From the NCBI GenBank assembly GCA_964569385.1, contig CAZMUM010000016.1, positions 36,756-100,755 of the forward strand: a stretch of DNA of 64,000 nucleotides. The letters are read 5' to 3'. Each line of letters opens with the position of its first letter. Positions within the stretch are counted from its first letter, which is position 1. The DNA comes from JAADHX01 sp964569385 (GTDB lineage Bacteria > Actinomycetota > Acidimicrobiia > Acidimicrobiales > Poriferisodalaceae). Both the position numbers and the translations under genes were made by a program. Under the pieces are notes generated by a model, which was given only the letters and a program-made list of their open reading frames with translations, had not been told where the DNA came from and did not search any database. Positions 41,616-50,425 of the stretch are shown here, piece after piece.

Positions 41616-42836
41616 GTGAGCTTTGTAACGCATCTCGAATCGGCCATCGACGGCACCCACCTCAGCCACCTCGAACTCCAGACCCTGCACGAAGGTCGTC
41701 CGCTATGGGTGCGATACGACCTCGATGCGGTAGCTCACGCCATGAACAAGGAGGCTCTAGGTGCGCGCGAGCCGACCATGTGGCGCTATCGCGAACTGTT
41801 GCCGGTGGGCGACGAGACCAAGGTCGCTTCGCTCGGCGAGGGGATGACCCCTCTTCTACGGTGCGAGCGGCTCGGGAAGGCGTTGGGGCTCACCGATCTG
41901 TGGGTCAAAGACGAATCGCAGCTCCCGACAGGATCGTTCAAGAGCCGCGGACTCGCCATGGCGGTCAGCCGGGCCAACGAGCTGGGAGTTACGAGTCTTG
42001 CCATCCCTACCGCTGGGAACGCCGGCGGAGCGATGGCGGCGTATGCGGCGCGGGTCGGTATCGAAGCATATGTTTTCATGCCAGCAGACACCCCAATCGT
42101 CAATCAGTATGAGGCGGCTTACTACGGGGCCCACGCCTATTTAGTTGATGGGCTAATCAACGATTGCGGCGCGGTGGTGCGCGACGGCGCGCCGCACATG
42201 GGTTGGTTCGACCTATCGACGCTGAAGGAGCCTTATCGCATCGAGGGCAAAAAGACGATGGGGCTTGAGTTAGCCGAGCAGTTCGACTGGTCGTTGCCCG
42301 ATGTGATCTTGTACCCAACCGGGGGCGGTACCGGCCTGATCGGCATGTGGAAGGCTTTTGCCGAACTTGGCTCCATGGGTTGGCTCGCCGACGAACGCCG
42401 GCCTCGCATGGTGTCGTGTCAGTCGGACGGATGCGCGCCGATCAGCACAGCTTGGGCCAAAGGCGAGCGATTCGCCGAGCCCTTCGCAGATGCGGCCACA
42501 GCCGCCAGCGGGCTTCGGGTTCCAGTAGCAGTGGGCGATTTCATGATTCTCGATGCGGTCAATGAATCTGGTGGTCAGGCTCGCGATTGCCCAGAAGCCG
42601 AGCTACTGGCGTGGGCTCGCCGTGCATCAGCTCTCGAAGGAATAGCCTTCGCGCCCGAAACCGGCGCTTGCCTCGGTGTGCTGGAGATGCTCGTCGCTGA
42701 GAAGGCAATCGACCCCGACGAAAGGGTCGTCATCTTCAACACCGGCGCCGCCCAGAAGTACGTCGAGGTCATGGGCATCGAGCCCCTGCCCAACCTCCCC
42801 GACCCGGTCGACTGGACCACACTGACCTCGCCCTAG
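41616..42836 (+). CDS. thrC: Threonine synthase
   Basis: A PLP enzyme of 406 residues. Lys109 in LPTGSFKSRG is the PLP lysine, the GNAGGAMAAYA loop (about residue 130) binds phosphate, and PTGGGTGLIG is the glycine-rich PLP-phosphate loop. The sequence VASLGEGMTPLL near residue 70 is diagnostic for threonine synthase. It lacks the long N-terminal domain of the plant and enteric type, like other actinobacterial ThrC. The frame starts at GTG. Final step of threonine synthesis from O-phosphohomoserine. Confidence 0.9.
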   Translation: MSFVTHLESAIDGTHLSHLELQTLHEGRPLWVRYDLDAVAHAMNKEALGAREPTMWRYRELLPVGDETKVASLGEGMTPLLRCERLGKALGLTDLWVKDESQLPTGSFKSRGLAMAVSRANELGVTSLAIPTAGNAGGAMAAYAARVGIEAYVFMPADTPIVNQYEAAYYGAHAYLVDGLINDCGAVVRDGAPHMGWFDLSTLKEPYRIEGKKTMGLELAEQFDWSLPDVILYPTGGGTGLIGMWKAFAELGSMGWLADERRPRMVSCQSDGCAPISTAWAKGERFAEPFADAATAASGLRVPVAVGDFMILDAVNESGGQARDCPEAELLAWARRASALEGIAFAPETGACLGVLEMLVAEKAIDPDERVVIFNTGAAQKYVEVMGIEPLPNLPDPVDWTTLTSP

Positions 42837-42971
42837 CCCCGCACGTACCTTGCCGGGAACTGGCCGTAGGTCATGGCTGCGCCTAGGGCGAGGCGTGAAC
42901 AGGTAGTCGCTTTGCTGGGCCGGGGTGGCTGCGGGAGACTCATCGCCCGCGGGCGGATGCGCCAGCTCGTG

Positions 42972-42989
42972 TGACTACAATACTAGTCA
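42972..42989. promoter_or_regulatory. Operator of the toxin-antitoxin pair
   Basis: TGACTA and TAGTCA are 6-bp inverted arms around CAATAC, and the site includes a TACAAT -10-like box. The right arm ends on the A of the antitoxin ATG. An autoregulatory Phd/RelB-type operator is a good fit. Confidence 0.55.
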
Positions 42990-43261
42990 TGTCTGAGATA
43001 TTGCCACTGGCCAGCGTGAAGGCCAAGTTCTCCGAAATGGTCGACCGCGTCGAACACACCCGCGACCGCATCATCATCACCAGAAACGGCCGACCGGTCG
43101 CTGTACTGATTAGCCCCAAAGAATTGGAGTCGCTGGAGGACACTCTCGAACTGCTCTCAGACCCAGACGCCATACGGCAGCTCGACGAGTCCCGGCACGC
43201 ATATGCAGCAGGAGATTTCATCACGGGTGACGAGCTCCGCAGCCAATACCTGACCAAGTGA
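42989..43261 (+). CDS. Phd/YefM-type antitoxin
   Basis: A 90-residue protein with the Phd/YefM fold: LASVKAKFSEMVDRVEHT, then RIIITRNGRPVAVLISPKELESLEDTL. The C-terminal acidic tail would neutralise the toxin encoded next. The toxin GTG overlaps the antitoxin stop (GTGA), so translation is coupled. The ATG at 42989 is preferred over the GTG at 42971. Confidence 0.92.
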   Translation: MSEILPLASVKAKFSEMVDRVEHTRDRIIITRNGRPVAVLISPKELESLEDTLELLSDPDAIRQLDESRHAYAAGDFITGDELRSQYLTK

Positions 43262-43713
43262 GCCAGGAGGATCCCGGCTACAGACTCCGAGGCGCCGGAC
43301 CGGCAGAACGCCAACTGAACAGGCTGCCCGAGGGCACCGCTGTAGCGATCGTCGAGTTCTTGCTCGGAGCCCTGCTCGACAACCCACATCGACTCGGCGG
43401 TCTCCTGCAGCGCGAACTCGCGGGCATGCGATCGGCACGGCGGGGCGCCTACCGAATCGTGTATGAGATCGCGGAAGCTGAACGGTTAGTCATCATCCAT
43501 CGGATCGAACACCGGTCAACGGTCTATCGCCAGCGCTTAACCGACACCAGCCTGGTCGGCCCACGGCTACTTGGCCCACAGCATCTGTCCGCCTCGTCGC
43601 TGATCACTTCAGGGGTGCCTGCACCCCCTCACATACACATGCACGCCATATCGAACCAGCACCGCGAGACTCGTATCCTGAAAGCACCAGCTGGCGCCAC
43701 GTCGTCGGCTTAG
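43258..43713 (+). CDS. RelE/ParE-type toxin with extended C-terminus
   Basis: The first 92 residues have the RelE fold: YRLRGAGPAERQLNRLPEG, LLDNPHRLGGLL, LAGMRSARRGAYRIVYEI, and VIIHRIEHRSTVYRQR, where most RelE toxins end. An extra 60 residues of low-complexity Ser/Pro/His-rich sequence follow, so the stop seems to be lost or the frame extended. RNA-cleaving or gyrase-type activity is unknown. Coupled to the antitoxin by a GTGA overlap. Confidence 0.85.
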   Translation: MSQEDPGYRLRGAGPAERQLNRLPEGTAVAIVEFLLGALLDNPHRLGGLLQRELAGMRSARRGAYRIVYEIAEAERLVIIHRIEHRSTVYRQRLTDTSLVGPRLLGPQHLSASSLITSGVPAPPHIHMHAISNQHRETRILKAPAGATSSA

Positions 43714-43730
43714 CCGCAAGGAAATGGACC

Positions 43731-46253
43731 ATGACGAACGCCACCCCAGAGCTCGACACGAGTCAGCCCCAATCGTCCCAGCCCTCGCAGCTGCATCGAA
43801 TGCCGTGGAAGATTATTCTGGCCGTGGTCGTCGTCATGGGAATGCTCGCCACGGCTGGAGTGGTAGTGGCGCGGTCAGGCGAGGAGCAACAAGCCGAGGG
43901 ATTTGTCGAAGGTAGCTTCGAGGTCGAGAATCCAGGCCAAGGCCAGGGTGTTGACGCGGTCGACAAACCACGGCTCATCACTCGGGTCGACGAGAACGTG
44001 ATCGACGCGACCGCAGGTGACGCTGGCATCGGCTCCGGATTGGCCGAGCCCAAACGCGGTGTTGAGCCAATCGAGGACGTTGTGGTTGTCAACAACGCTG
44101 GCGTCGGCGAGGCCGATGGCGATCTCACAATCAGCCTTGGCGCCGGGGCATTTACGCTGACCAACGCCAATGTGGCTGTCTCCCAGGATGCCAACGGCGA
44201 GTACACCCGTGTCGAGTCTGGCACCGCGACCCTTGAACTCCCAACCGTTGGAGTCTTGTCGGACACCTTCATCGATCGCCCTCTCCGCGGTGCCATCGGC
44301 ATGGCTACGGGCGCCGAGCTTGCCCATATCGGCGCACACCTCAGCCCCGAGAAGTTGTATTTTTACGCCGACCTCGGCTCGCAGCCATTCAATCTGTTTC
44401 TCGACCTTGAGGACACGTTCGAGGGTGCAACGGGTCTGCCCGAGCAAGTGTCAACGGTCGGCCTTAGCGGTTCGGCACTCTTCATCGCCGACATCGAGGG
44501 TGACTACTTCTACCTCTCGGTGCCATGCGACGCGATGGTGCCGACGGGTGAGGGCAACCCAAGCCGCACCAAGCAGGACAACCAGTACGTCGACGAAGAT
44601 TCCTCGTTGATCCCTAACATCTCACTCGACCTGAGCTCGTTCGATCCAGGCGGCTGCGGTCTCGGCTGGTCCGCTGCGGGTCTCATCCCGTTCACACCAC
44701 TGGCCAACGAACGAATCGTCGACTTCCCCGACGATTTCACCGCACATCTCGTAGTCGACGGAACCATCCCGGTGCACCCAGCCGCCTCGCTCGACGCCGA
44801 AACGTTCTACAACTTCGGCCCCGACTCGGCATCGATATGGGCGAACGGTGAGCTCGATATTGGCGTCCCGATGCTGAAGGGCGCAGTCGAGATCTCCTTA
44901 CCAGCCGCACGAGGCACGTTTGGAATGGTCGCCAGCGACGACTCTTTCGAGTTGTGGGTCACCGCCAACATTGGCGAGGGAGCCCAAGAGGGAGAACTGC
45001 TGGAGCTGCTGACGGAACTGTCCCCGATCTCAGGTCGGCTCGATCTAGATGGCGAGCTTCACATCATCGATGACGAGGTGCAATCCGACTCGTTCTTCCA
45101 GCTCTCTGGCAACCTCCGGCTGGGCCTCGGACCCCTCGAAGCTCTGTCCGGCGGAGACCTTGACGACATCGCAAACGTCGAGGCGATAGTCCGCATCGAC
45201 GCAACGGGTGTGGCAATCAACGGTTCGGCCAGGCTCTCGCCAGTTTCGATTCTGGATGTCGTCGGTACCGCGCAAGTTGAGCTCCTTGTTCCTTTCGCCG
45301 ATCCAGCCGAGAGCTTCTTCACAATGGAAGGACAGTTGGAGATAGGTCTCGTTGATCTAGGTGTCCAGGCAGCGCTTCGCATCGACAAGAACGGTGTAGT
45401 TGCCAGGGGCGATCTAGCGCTCGGCTCCATGGCCGCAATAGCGATTGTAGGCAAAGCTGGGCCGGACGGTTTCCAGTTGACAGGATCGGCCGAGGCCACC
45501 CTTCCAATAGGCGACTTGGACAAGGTCGCTGCGAACCTGGTGGACGCGACGGCGAACGAAGAGGTCATACGCCGGATCAACCTCCAGGTCGATGAGCGCA
45601 TCGGCCAAATCGCCGGCGGCGATGCCGCCAAGGCCACCGAGCTGCGCAACACCTTCAGTGACTTTCGCAGCGCATACAACACCATTGGCCAAGCACGCAC
45701 CAACATCGCTTACAACGATGGTCTCATTGCCAACCTCTGGGCTGAGCATCAGGCCGACATCGACTGGCACTGGGCGCTGAACGACTTCGACCGCTTCTGG
45801 GACAAAGGCCCACACGCCCTTCGCCTCGGGGCGATCCTGGTCCGAATGGAACCACTCAAGTTGGCCAACACTGTTCAGTACGGCTACATCGATGTGGCCA
45901 ATCTCGTCGTGTCTGGCACCCAACAGGGCGTCATCGCCATCATCGGTTGGGACGAAGAACTAAACACATTGCTGACATTGCAAAGCGAGGCGTACGCAAC
46001 GACGTTGGGCGGTAACTTCGTGGCGACCGTGCTGAACGGCGCTGATGCAATACTCGACGCATTCGGTATCGACGGATCGGCCCAAGGCGTGGTCGAGTTC
46101 ACTGTCGGCACCGAGGGCATCGGTGCGACTGCATATCTGGACTGGTGCCGCGATGGCTCGTGCGAGCGGTTGGCTGGCGCAACAATCGACCTCACGGACA
46201 CGCCCCGCTTATGCGGTACGTTCCTTGGCGTCGAAAGCTGCGTGAACCTGTAG
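43731..46253 (+). CDS. Large membrane-anchored extracellular protein
   Basis: An 840-residue protein with a single N-terminal helix (about 27-47) after a short cytoplasmic tail, and a large external part. That part is beta-rich, with repeated strands of the type G.+.L.....A..G...+..+ between about residues 300 and 640. It then has a helical segment (about 640-690, AAKATELRNTFSDFRSAYN) and a Cys-containing C-terminus (CRDGSC, CGTFLGVESCVNL). I do not recognise a family. It follows the toxin by 17 bases and has a GGAAATGG before the ATG. Confidence 0.72.
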   Translation: MTNATPELDTSQPQSSQPSQLHRMPWKIILAVVVVMGMLATAGVVVARSGEEQQAEGFVEGSFEVENPGQGQGVDAVDKPRLITRVDENVIDATAGDAGIGSGLAEPKRGVEPIEDVVVVNNAGVGEADGDLTISLGAGAFTLTNANVAVSQDANGEYTRVESGTATLELPTVGVLSDTFIDRPLRGAIGMATGAELAHIGAHLSPEKLYFYADLGSQPFNLFLDLEDTFEGATGLPEQVSTVGLSGSALFIADIEGDYFYLSVPCDAMVPTGEGNPSRTKQDNQYVDEDSSLIPNISLDLSSFDPGGCGLGWSAAGLIPFTPLANERIVDFPDDFTAHLVVDGTIPVHPAASLDAETFYNFGPDSASIWANGELDIGVPMLKGAVEISLPAARGTFGMVASDDSFELWVTANIGEGAQEGELLELLTELSPISGRLDLDGELHIIDDEVQSDSFFQLSGNLRLGLGPLEALSGGDLDDIANVEAIVRIDATGVAINGSARLSPVSILDVVGTAQVELLVPFADPAESFFTMEGQLEIGLVDLGVQAALRIDKNGVVARGDLALGSMAAIAIVGKAGPDGFQLTGSAEATLPIGDLDKVAANLVDATANEEVIRRINLQVDERIGQIAGGDAAKATELRNTFSDFRSAYNTIGQARTNIAYNDGLIANLWAEHQADIDWHWALNDFDRFWDKGPHALRLGAILVRMEPLKLANTVQYGYIDVANLVVSGTQQGVIAIIGWDEELNTLLTLQSEAYATTLGGNFVATVLNGADAILDAFGIDGSAQGVVEFTVGTEGIGATAYLDWCRDGSCERLAGATIDLTDTPRLCGTFLGVESCVNL

Positions 46254-46281
46254 CGCGCGCAGTTGATTCTGTTTCAGTCGA

Positions 46282-46929
46282 TCAAGGGTTCTTCTTGGGC
46301 CGGTCGAGCACCGAGCGCCCTTCCTTGATGTTGTTGAGGATGGCTTCGGTGCCATCGGTCAGGCCAAGGCCCTCAGTCGTGGGCCACGTCGAGATCTCGG
46401 TCTTGGCAAAGTCCACCCACTTGACGATCAAGTCGAAGAGTTCAAGTTGGAACGTGGCGAAGAGCACCGACAGATGCGTTCGCTCGGGGAAGGGATGCTG
46501 GCCATCTAGGTAGCTGACGTTGATCGTTGCGACCTGCTCGTAAAGCTCGGCGGCATCCTCGGCCATCGTTTCGAGGGCAGTAATCAGGTCATCGGTGCTG
46601 CCATTTTCAGCGAAGAGCAGGCGGAGCAGCGCCTCTGCTTCCAATACCGGAGGCTGCGGAGCGGTGGCCATCCACGCCGATAGCGCAGTGCGCCCTTCGT
46701 CGGTGATCGTGTACACGGCGCGACTTCGTTGGCCCGACGATTCCCGATGCGAGGTGGCGAGCCCGTGCTCGACGAGCTTCTTGGGCTCGGCGTACAGCAG
46801 GCGCTCGGATTTGGGCCAAGCGAAACGCAGGCTCCTCTCTGCCTGCTTCGTGAGCTCATAGGCGGTCCAAGGCTGTATTGCCAGTAGCCCCAGAACTGAA
46901 TAGGACGAGATCGTGAGGCGTGAAGGCAC
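46282..46929 (-). CDS. PadR-family transcriptional regulator
   Basis: The first 85 residues form the PadR winged helix: SSYSVLGLLAIQPWTAYELTKQ, then the LVEHGLATSH... and YTITDEGR wing. The remaining 130 residues are the helical dimerisation part. PadR proteins often repress nearby genes and respond to small phenolic or lipophilic molecules. The gene is divergent from the mycothiol-type enzyme, and its promoter holds two matching inverted boxes (46936-46980). Confidence 0.92.
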   Translation of the reverse strand: MPSRLTISSYSVLGLLAIQPWTAYELTKQAERSLRFAWPKSERLLYAEPKKLVEHGLATSHRESSGQRSRAVYTITDEGRTALSAWMATAPQPPVLEAEALLRLLFAENGSTDDLITALETMAEDAAELYEQVATINVSYLDGQHPFPERTHLSVLFATFQLELFDLIVKWVDFAKTEISTWPTTEGLGLTDGTEAILNNIKEGRSVLDRPKKNP

Positions 46930-46935
46930 GCTCTT

Positions 46936-46980
46936 GACTTTACTGCAATTCGCAGTAAAGTCACTACTGCAGATTGCAGT
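46936..46980. promoter_or_regulatory. Two PadR-type operator boxes
   Basis: Box 1 is GACTTTACTGC-AATTC-GCAGTAAAGTC (46936-46962, 11-bp arms). Box 2 is ACTGC-AGATT-GCAGT (46966-46980, 5-bp arms). Both share ACTGC-N5-GCAGT and their centres are 24 bases apart. They sit between the padR start and the gene at 47030, fitting autoregulation and control of that gene. Confidence 0.75.
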
Positions 46981-47029
46981 GTAGAACCGCAGGGTCCAGA
47001 TCGCATGGGCCGGAGGAGTTGAGCTCGCT

Positions 47030-47803
47030 ATGAACGCTGAGGATTACGTCGGATTTGTCATCGCAGAGGGCGAGTTGTTCGCTAGGGCGGCCGAGCAAGG
47101 CGACCTGACCGTGGAGATAGCGTCGTGCCCAGGCTGGGATATGCGCGAGCTTGTGCGCCACCTTGGCTTGATTCACCTGTGGGCCGCGGGGAACGTCGCT
47201 AACCCGACCGACGAGTGGCTCGCCGCCGATGATCTAACGGATCTTGCCGACCACTGGCCCGAACTCGCTACATCCTGGCCCCAAGACGCCGACCTCGTCG
47301 CCTGGTATCGAGATACCCACGCCAACCTTGTTGAGGTACTGAAGTCGGCGCCAGCCGATCTCAATTGCTTCACGTTCCTCCCGGCCCCGTCGCCGCTGGC
47401 CATGTGGGCGCGACGACAGGCCAGCGAGATTGCCATCCACCGATTCGATGCCGAAGACTCACGCGGCATCGAATCACAGTTCGACCCGCAGTTTGCCACC
47501 GACATGCTCGATGAGCTCTTGTGCGCGTTCACCCCAAGACCCCGCCCACTCGACATAGAGGGTCCAAAGGTCATCCACGTCCATGCCGAAGACACCGACG
47601 AGCACTGGCACGTCACCCTCGGTCCGGAGCAATCCGACACCGCCCGCAGCGGCGGTGATGCCGATCTCACACTCACAGCAACGGCCGCAGAGCTCTACCT
47701 CCTGCTGTGGAACCGACCCTCCCACGCCGGCGTCGCGATGACCGGCGACACCGATCTCATGAACCTGTGGCGCGGCAACTTCCGTGTCCGCTGGTCGTCA
47801 TAG
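47030..47803 (+). CDS. Maleylpyruvate isomerase-family mycothiol-dependent enzyme
   Basis: A DinB-type four-helix protein fused to a C-terminal SCP-like domain, 257 residues. The N-terminal part has the marker SCPGWDMRELVRHLGLIHLWA, with a metal-binding His, and the later His in EIAIHRFDAE. The last 100 residues (LTLTATAAELYLLLWNRPS) match the C-terminal domain of this family. In known members mycothiol is the cofactor and the enzyme acts as an isomerase or S-transferase; the substrate here is unknown. Adjacent PadR boxes suggest induction by the substrate. Confidence 0.9.
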   Translation: MNAEDYVGFVIAEGELFARAAEQGDLTVEIASCPGWDMRELVRHLGLIHLWAAGNVANPTDEWLAADDLTDLADHWPELATSWPQDADLVAWYRDTHANLVEVLKSAPADLNCFTFLPAPSPLAMWARRQASEIAIHRFDAEDSRGIESQFDPQFATDMLDELLCAFTPRPRPLDIEGPKVIHVHAEDTDEHWHVTLGPEQSDTARSGGDADLTLTATAAELYLLLWNRPSHAGVAMTGDTDLMNLWRGNFRVRWSS

Positions 47804-47864
47804 TCGCCGTCCACGCGATCCGACGATTGCAACCATCTCAAAACCACACCTAGGAGAAAACAAC

Positions 47865-48425
47865 ATGACAACCACCGAGACACCCGTCAACAACGGCGTG
47901 AATACCGAAGCGCTGCTGGGCGCCCGCAAGGCGCTAACAGAAACCCCCGAAGCTGCGGAGTTCACTTGGAGAGCAAACTGCTCGTGGGTCGACGGCACGT
48001 TCAGCAAGACGACCGTCGACGGATTCTCCGGACTGGGCCAGGAACACAACCACAAGACGCCCTACTCGTTCGAGGCTGACCATCCCGAGTGCTTTGCTTC
48101 CGAAGATCGTGGCGCGACACCTCCCGAGATTCTGTTGGCTGCGTTGGCAAGTTGCCTGACCGCCGGGGTGGCGTCGGTCGCCCAGCACCGTCAGATCCAG
48201 CTGCGGTCTGTGGCGGCGACAGTCGAAGGCAAGATGAACGTGCTTGGCATCCTGGGTGGCGATCCCAACATCCGCAACGGTTTCCACGACGTCACCGTGC
48301 GCTTCGACATCGACGCGGATGCCTCCAGTGACGACATCGAGGCCCTGGTAGCTCAGAGTCAGAAGCGGTCGGCGGTCTACGACATGGTCACGAACCCAAC
48401 ACGGGTTGCCGTCGAGGTCAGCTAA
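47865..48425 (+). CDS. OsmC-family peroxiredoxin-like protein
   Basis: The 186-residue protein has the OsmC fold with both catalytic cysteines: one in the HPECFASE region and one in AALASCLTAGVASVA. Members of this family reduce organic hydroperoxides; the HPE / SCL arrangement fits the general OsmC-like subgroup. The ATG at 47865 follows TAGGAGAAAA. It lies 62 bases after the mycothiol-type enzyme and 8 bases before the flavoprotein gene, so a common transcript is likely. Confidence 0.88.
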   Translation: MTTTETPVNNGVNTEALLGARKALTETPEAAEFTWRANCSWVDGTFSKTTVDGFSGLGQEHNHKTPYSFEADHPECFASEDRGATPPEILLAALASCLTAGVASVAQHRQIQLRSVAATVEGKMNVLGILGGDPNIRNGFHDVTVRFDIDADASSDDIEALVAQSQKRSAVYDMVTNPTRVAVEVS

Positions 48426-48432
48426 CGGGCCA

Positions 48433-49689
48433 ATGACAGAACCGCCAACACACGTCCCGGCCGTCATCATCGGCGCCGGGCACGCTGGCCTCGCCTTGAG
48501 TCGCCGCCTCACAGAGCGTTCGATCCGTCACGTGGTGCTCGAACGTGCTGAGGTGGCGAACTCATGGCGTACTGAGCGTTGGGATTCGCTGCGTCTACTA
48601 ACACCAAACTGGCAGACCAGCCTCCCAGGCATGCGCTATTGCGACAACGACCCCGACGGGTACATGACGATGCCAGAGGTCGTCGACTTCATCACCAACT
48701 ATGCAGTGACGATCTCGGCACCTGTCCAGTCCCATACAACGGTTACCCGAGTCCGTGTCAACAATCGCGGCTACGCCGTGGAAACAGACCGGGGTAACTG
48801 GACGTGCGACAGCGTCGTGATCGCAAGCGGAGGCTCGAACATCGCCAACGTTCCAAGCGATTCGACCAACGTACCGGCCTCGGTCGCCCAAGTCGACGTC
48901 ATGACCTATCGACCCCCGAACGACCTCGACGACCGAGCGGTACTGGTGGTCGGCGCCTCAGCAACGGGAGTACAACTCGCCGACGAAATCAGCCGTTCGG
49001 GCCGGGCCGTCACACTGTCTGTGGGAGAACACGTCCGAATGCCGAGGACGTACCGAGGACGAGACGTCTTTTGGTGGATGGACAAGGCCGGCGTGCTCGA
49101 CGAACACCGCGATGACATCGACGATCTCGTACGTGCTCGCCATCTGCCGTCGCCACAACTCATCGGTACACCCGAGCACCGGTCCATCGATCTCAACGCG
49201 CTCACCGACCGTGGGGTCGAAATCGTCGGTCGGCTGGGACTCATCAGCAACGGCACCGCCCAGTTCTCAGGTTCACTCGCCAACACCTGCAAGCTGGCTG
49301 ACCTCAAAATGAACCGCCTGTTGCAGAGGTTCGACGACTGGGCCGAAGCTGCCGACATCTCCACTGTCGGACCGACGGCCCGGTTTGCGCCAACCAGACT
49401 TCCAGCGAAGGCGCGCTTGGAAATCAACTTCGCCGACGACGACATCGGCACCATTGTTTGGGCGACCGGCTATCGCCCCGACTACTCCTGGCTCGATGTG
49501 CCGGTGCTCGACCACAAAGGCCGCGTCCAGCACGACGGCGGCGTCACCGACGCCCCTGGCCTGTATGTGACCGGCCCCAATGTGCTCCGTCGGCGACGGT
49601 CGAGCTACATGAGCGGAGCAGAACGCGACTCCGAGGATCTCAGCGAACACCTGCACCGGCACCTCGGGCAAGTCACGGCCAACCGCTAG
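48433..49689 (+). CDS. Flavin-dependent monooxygenase-like oxidoreductase
   Basis: A 418-residue protein with two dinucleotide folds. FAD binds at VIIGAGHAGLALSRRL (about 10-25), and NAD(P) binds at VVGASATGVQLADEI (about residue 170). The FAD-to-NAD order and the later IVWATGYRPDYSWLD segment match class B flavin monooxygenases or putative trans-acting oxidoreductases. A typical FxGxxxHxxxW fingerprint is not clear, so it may reduce rather than hydroxylate. It lies 8 bases after osmC-like, consistent with a small redox operon. Confidence 0.85.
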   Translation: MTEPPTHVPAVIIGAGHAGLALSRRLTERSIRHVVLERAEVANSWRTERWDSLRLLTPNWQTSLPGMRYCDNDPDGYMTMPEVVDFITNYAVTISAPVQSHTTVTRVRVNNRGYAVETDRGNWTCDSVVIASGGSNIANVPSDSTNVPASVAQVDVMTYRPPNDLDDRAVLVVGASATGVQLADEISRSGRAVTLSVGEHVRMPRTYRGRDVFWWMDKAGVLDEHRDDIDDLVRARHLPSPQLIGTPEHRSIDLNALTDRGVEIVGRLGLISNGTAQFSGSLANTCKLADLKMNRLLQRFDDWAEAADISTVGPTARFAPTRLPAKARLEINFADDDIGTIVWATGYRPDYSWLDVPVLDHKGRVQHDGGVTDAPGLYVTGPNVLRRRRSSYMSGAERDSEDLSEHLHRHLGQVTANR

Positions 49690-49754
49690 CTCAACGCTGA
49701 CAGATCGCGCATGGCCCAACCAGCACGCCTAGGATCAGATCAACAAGGAGAGCC

Positions 49755-50117
49755 ATGAGCGCGTCAACCGATGAGACCGACAGCCCGGCCAACCTGCGTC
49801 CAATCGAACGGACAATGCTCAACCTCGTACGCGCCGGCAAGACCGAAGCTGAGATCGCGTGGCGAATCCGCCGTAGCCCCGGGCACGTCCGCCGAACCTT
49901 GGCCCTAGCTCAGATACCTCGCGTTCCTAGGCCTGAGCAGCAGCGCAATGCATGGGAGCTTCGACCCATTGAGCGGACCGTGCTGCGGTCTCGAAAGAAC
50001 GGGGTCCCCGAGGCTGAGATCGCCGCGCGGTTGCGCCGATCCCCGGCGTTCGTGAAGCGGGTGAGCGCCTTCACCGACTACAAGCTTGCCAAGGCCTCGG
50101 GAGAGTCTCCACAATGA
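49755..50117 (+). CDS. Small protein with two HTH-like units
   Basis: The 120-residue protein has two copies of one motif: LRPIERT.LN.VR.GKTEAEIAWRIRRSPGHVRR at about 15-48, and LRPIERTVL..R+NGVPEAEIAARLRRSPAFVKR at about 69-102. Each looks like a sigma-4/LuxR-type helix-turn-helix. The ferredoxin ATG overlaps its stop (ATGA). A DNA-binding regulator is likely; no family name is certain. Confidence 0.65.
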   Translation: MSASTDETDSPANLRPIERTMLNLVRAGKTEAEIAWRIRRSPGHVRRTLALAQIPRVPRPEQQRNAWELRPIERTVLRSRKNGVPEAEIAARLRRSPAFVKRVSAFTDYKLAKASGESPQ

Positions 50118-50374
50118 AGGTCTGGATTGACCAAGACCTATGCACAGGCGATGGCCTCTGCGAAGAGATCGCTCCCGACGTGTTCTTCGGCATGGATGAC
50201 GGGCTGTTCTATGTGAAGGAGTCGGCCGACACGTTCGGCCAGGAGAAGCTGTTCGACGGCGAGGCTAACCCCGCTGGGGCTGACGGCACCGCGCGCATCC
50301 CTGAAGGAAAAGAAGAGTCCGTGATCGAGGCCGCCGAGGAGTGCCCCGGCGAGTGCATCTTCATCGAACTGTAG
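50114..50374 (+). CDS. Actinobacterial [3Fe-4S] ferredoxin
   Basis: A ferredoxin of 86 residues with the cluster cysteines in LCTGDGLCEEIAPDVF near the N-terminus and ECPGECIFIE at the C-terminus, the pattern of single-cluster ferredoxins that feed P450s and other oxygenases. The middle loop (about 40-65) is a known extension in actinobacterial members. It overlaps the HTH protein by four bases, and a flavoprotein gene lies just upstream; the P450 at 35.6 kb is another possible partner. Confidence 0.9.
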   Translation: MKVWIDQDLCTGDGLCEEIAPDVFFGMDDGLFYVKESADTFGQEKLFDGEANPAGADGTARIPEGKEESVIEAAEECPGECIFIEL

Positions 50375-50425
50375 CCGCGCTGGAATCTTCGACTCCGTGG
50401 GCTGATCTGTACCTACAGTTATCGC

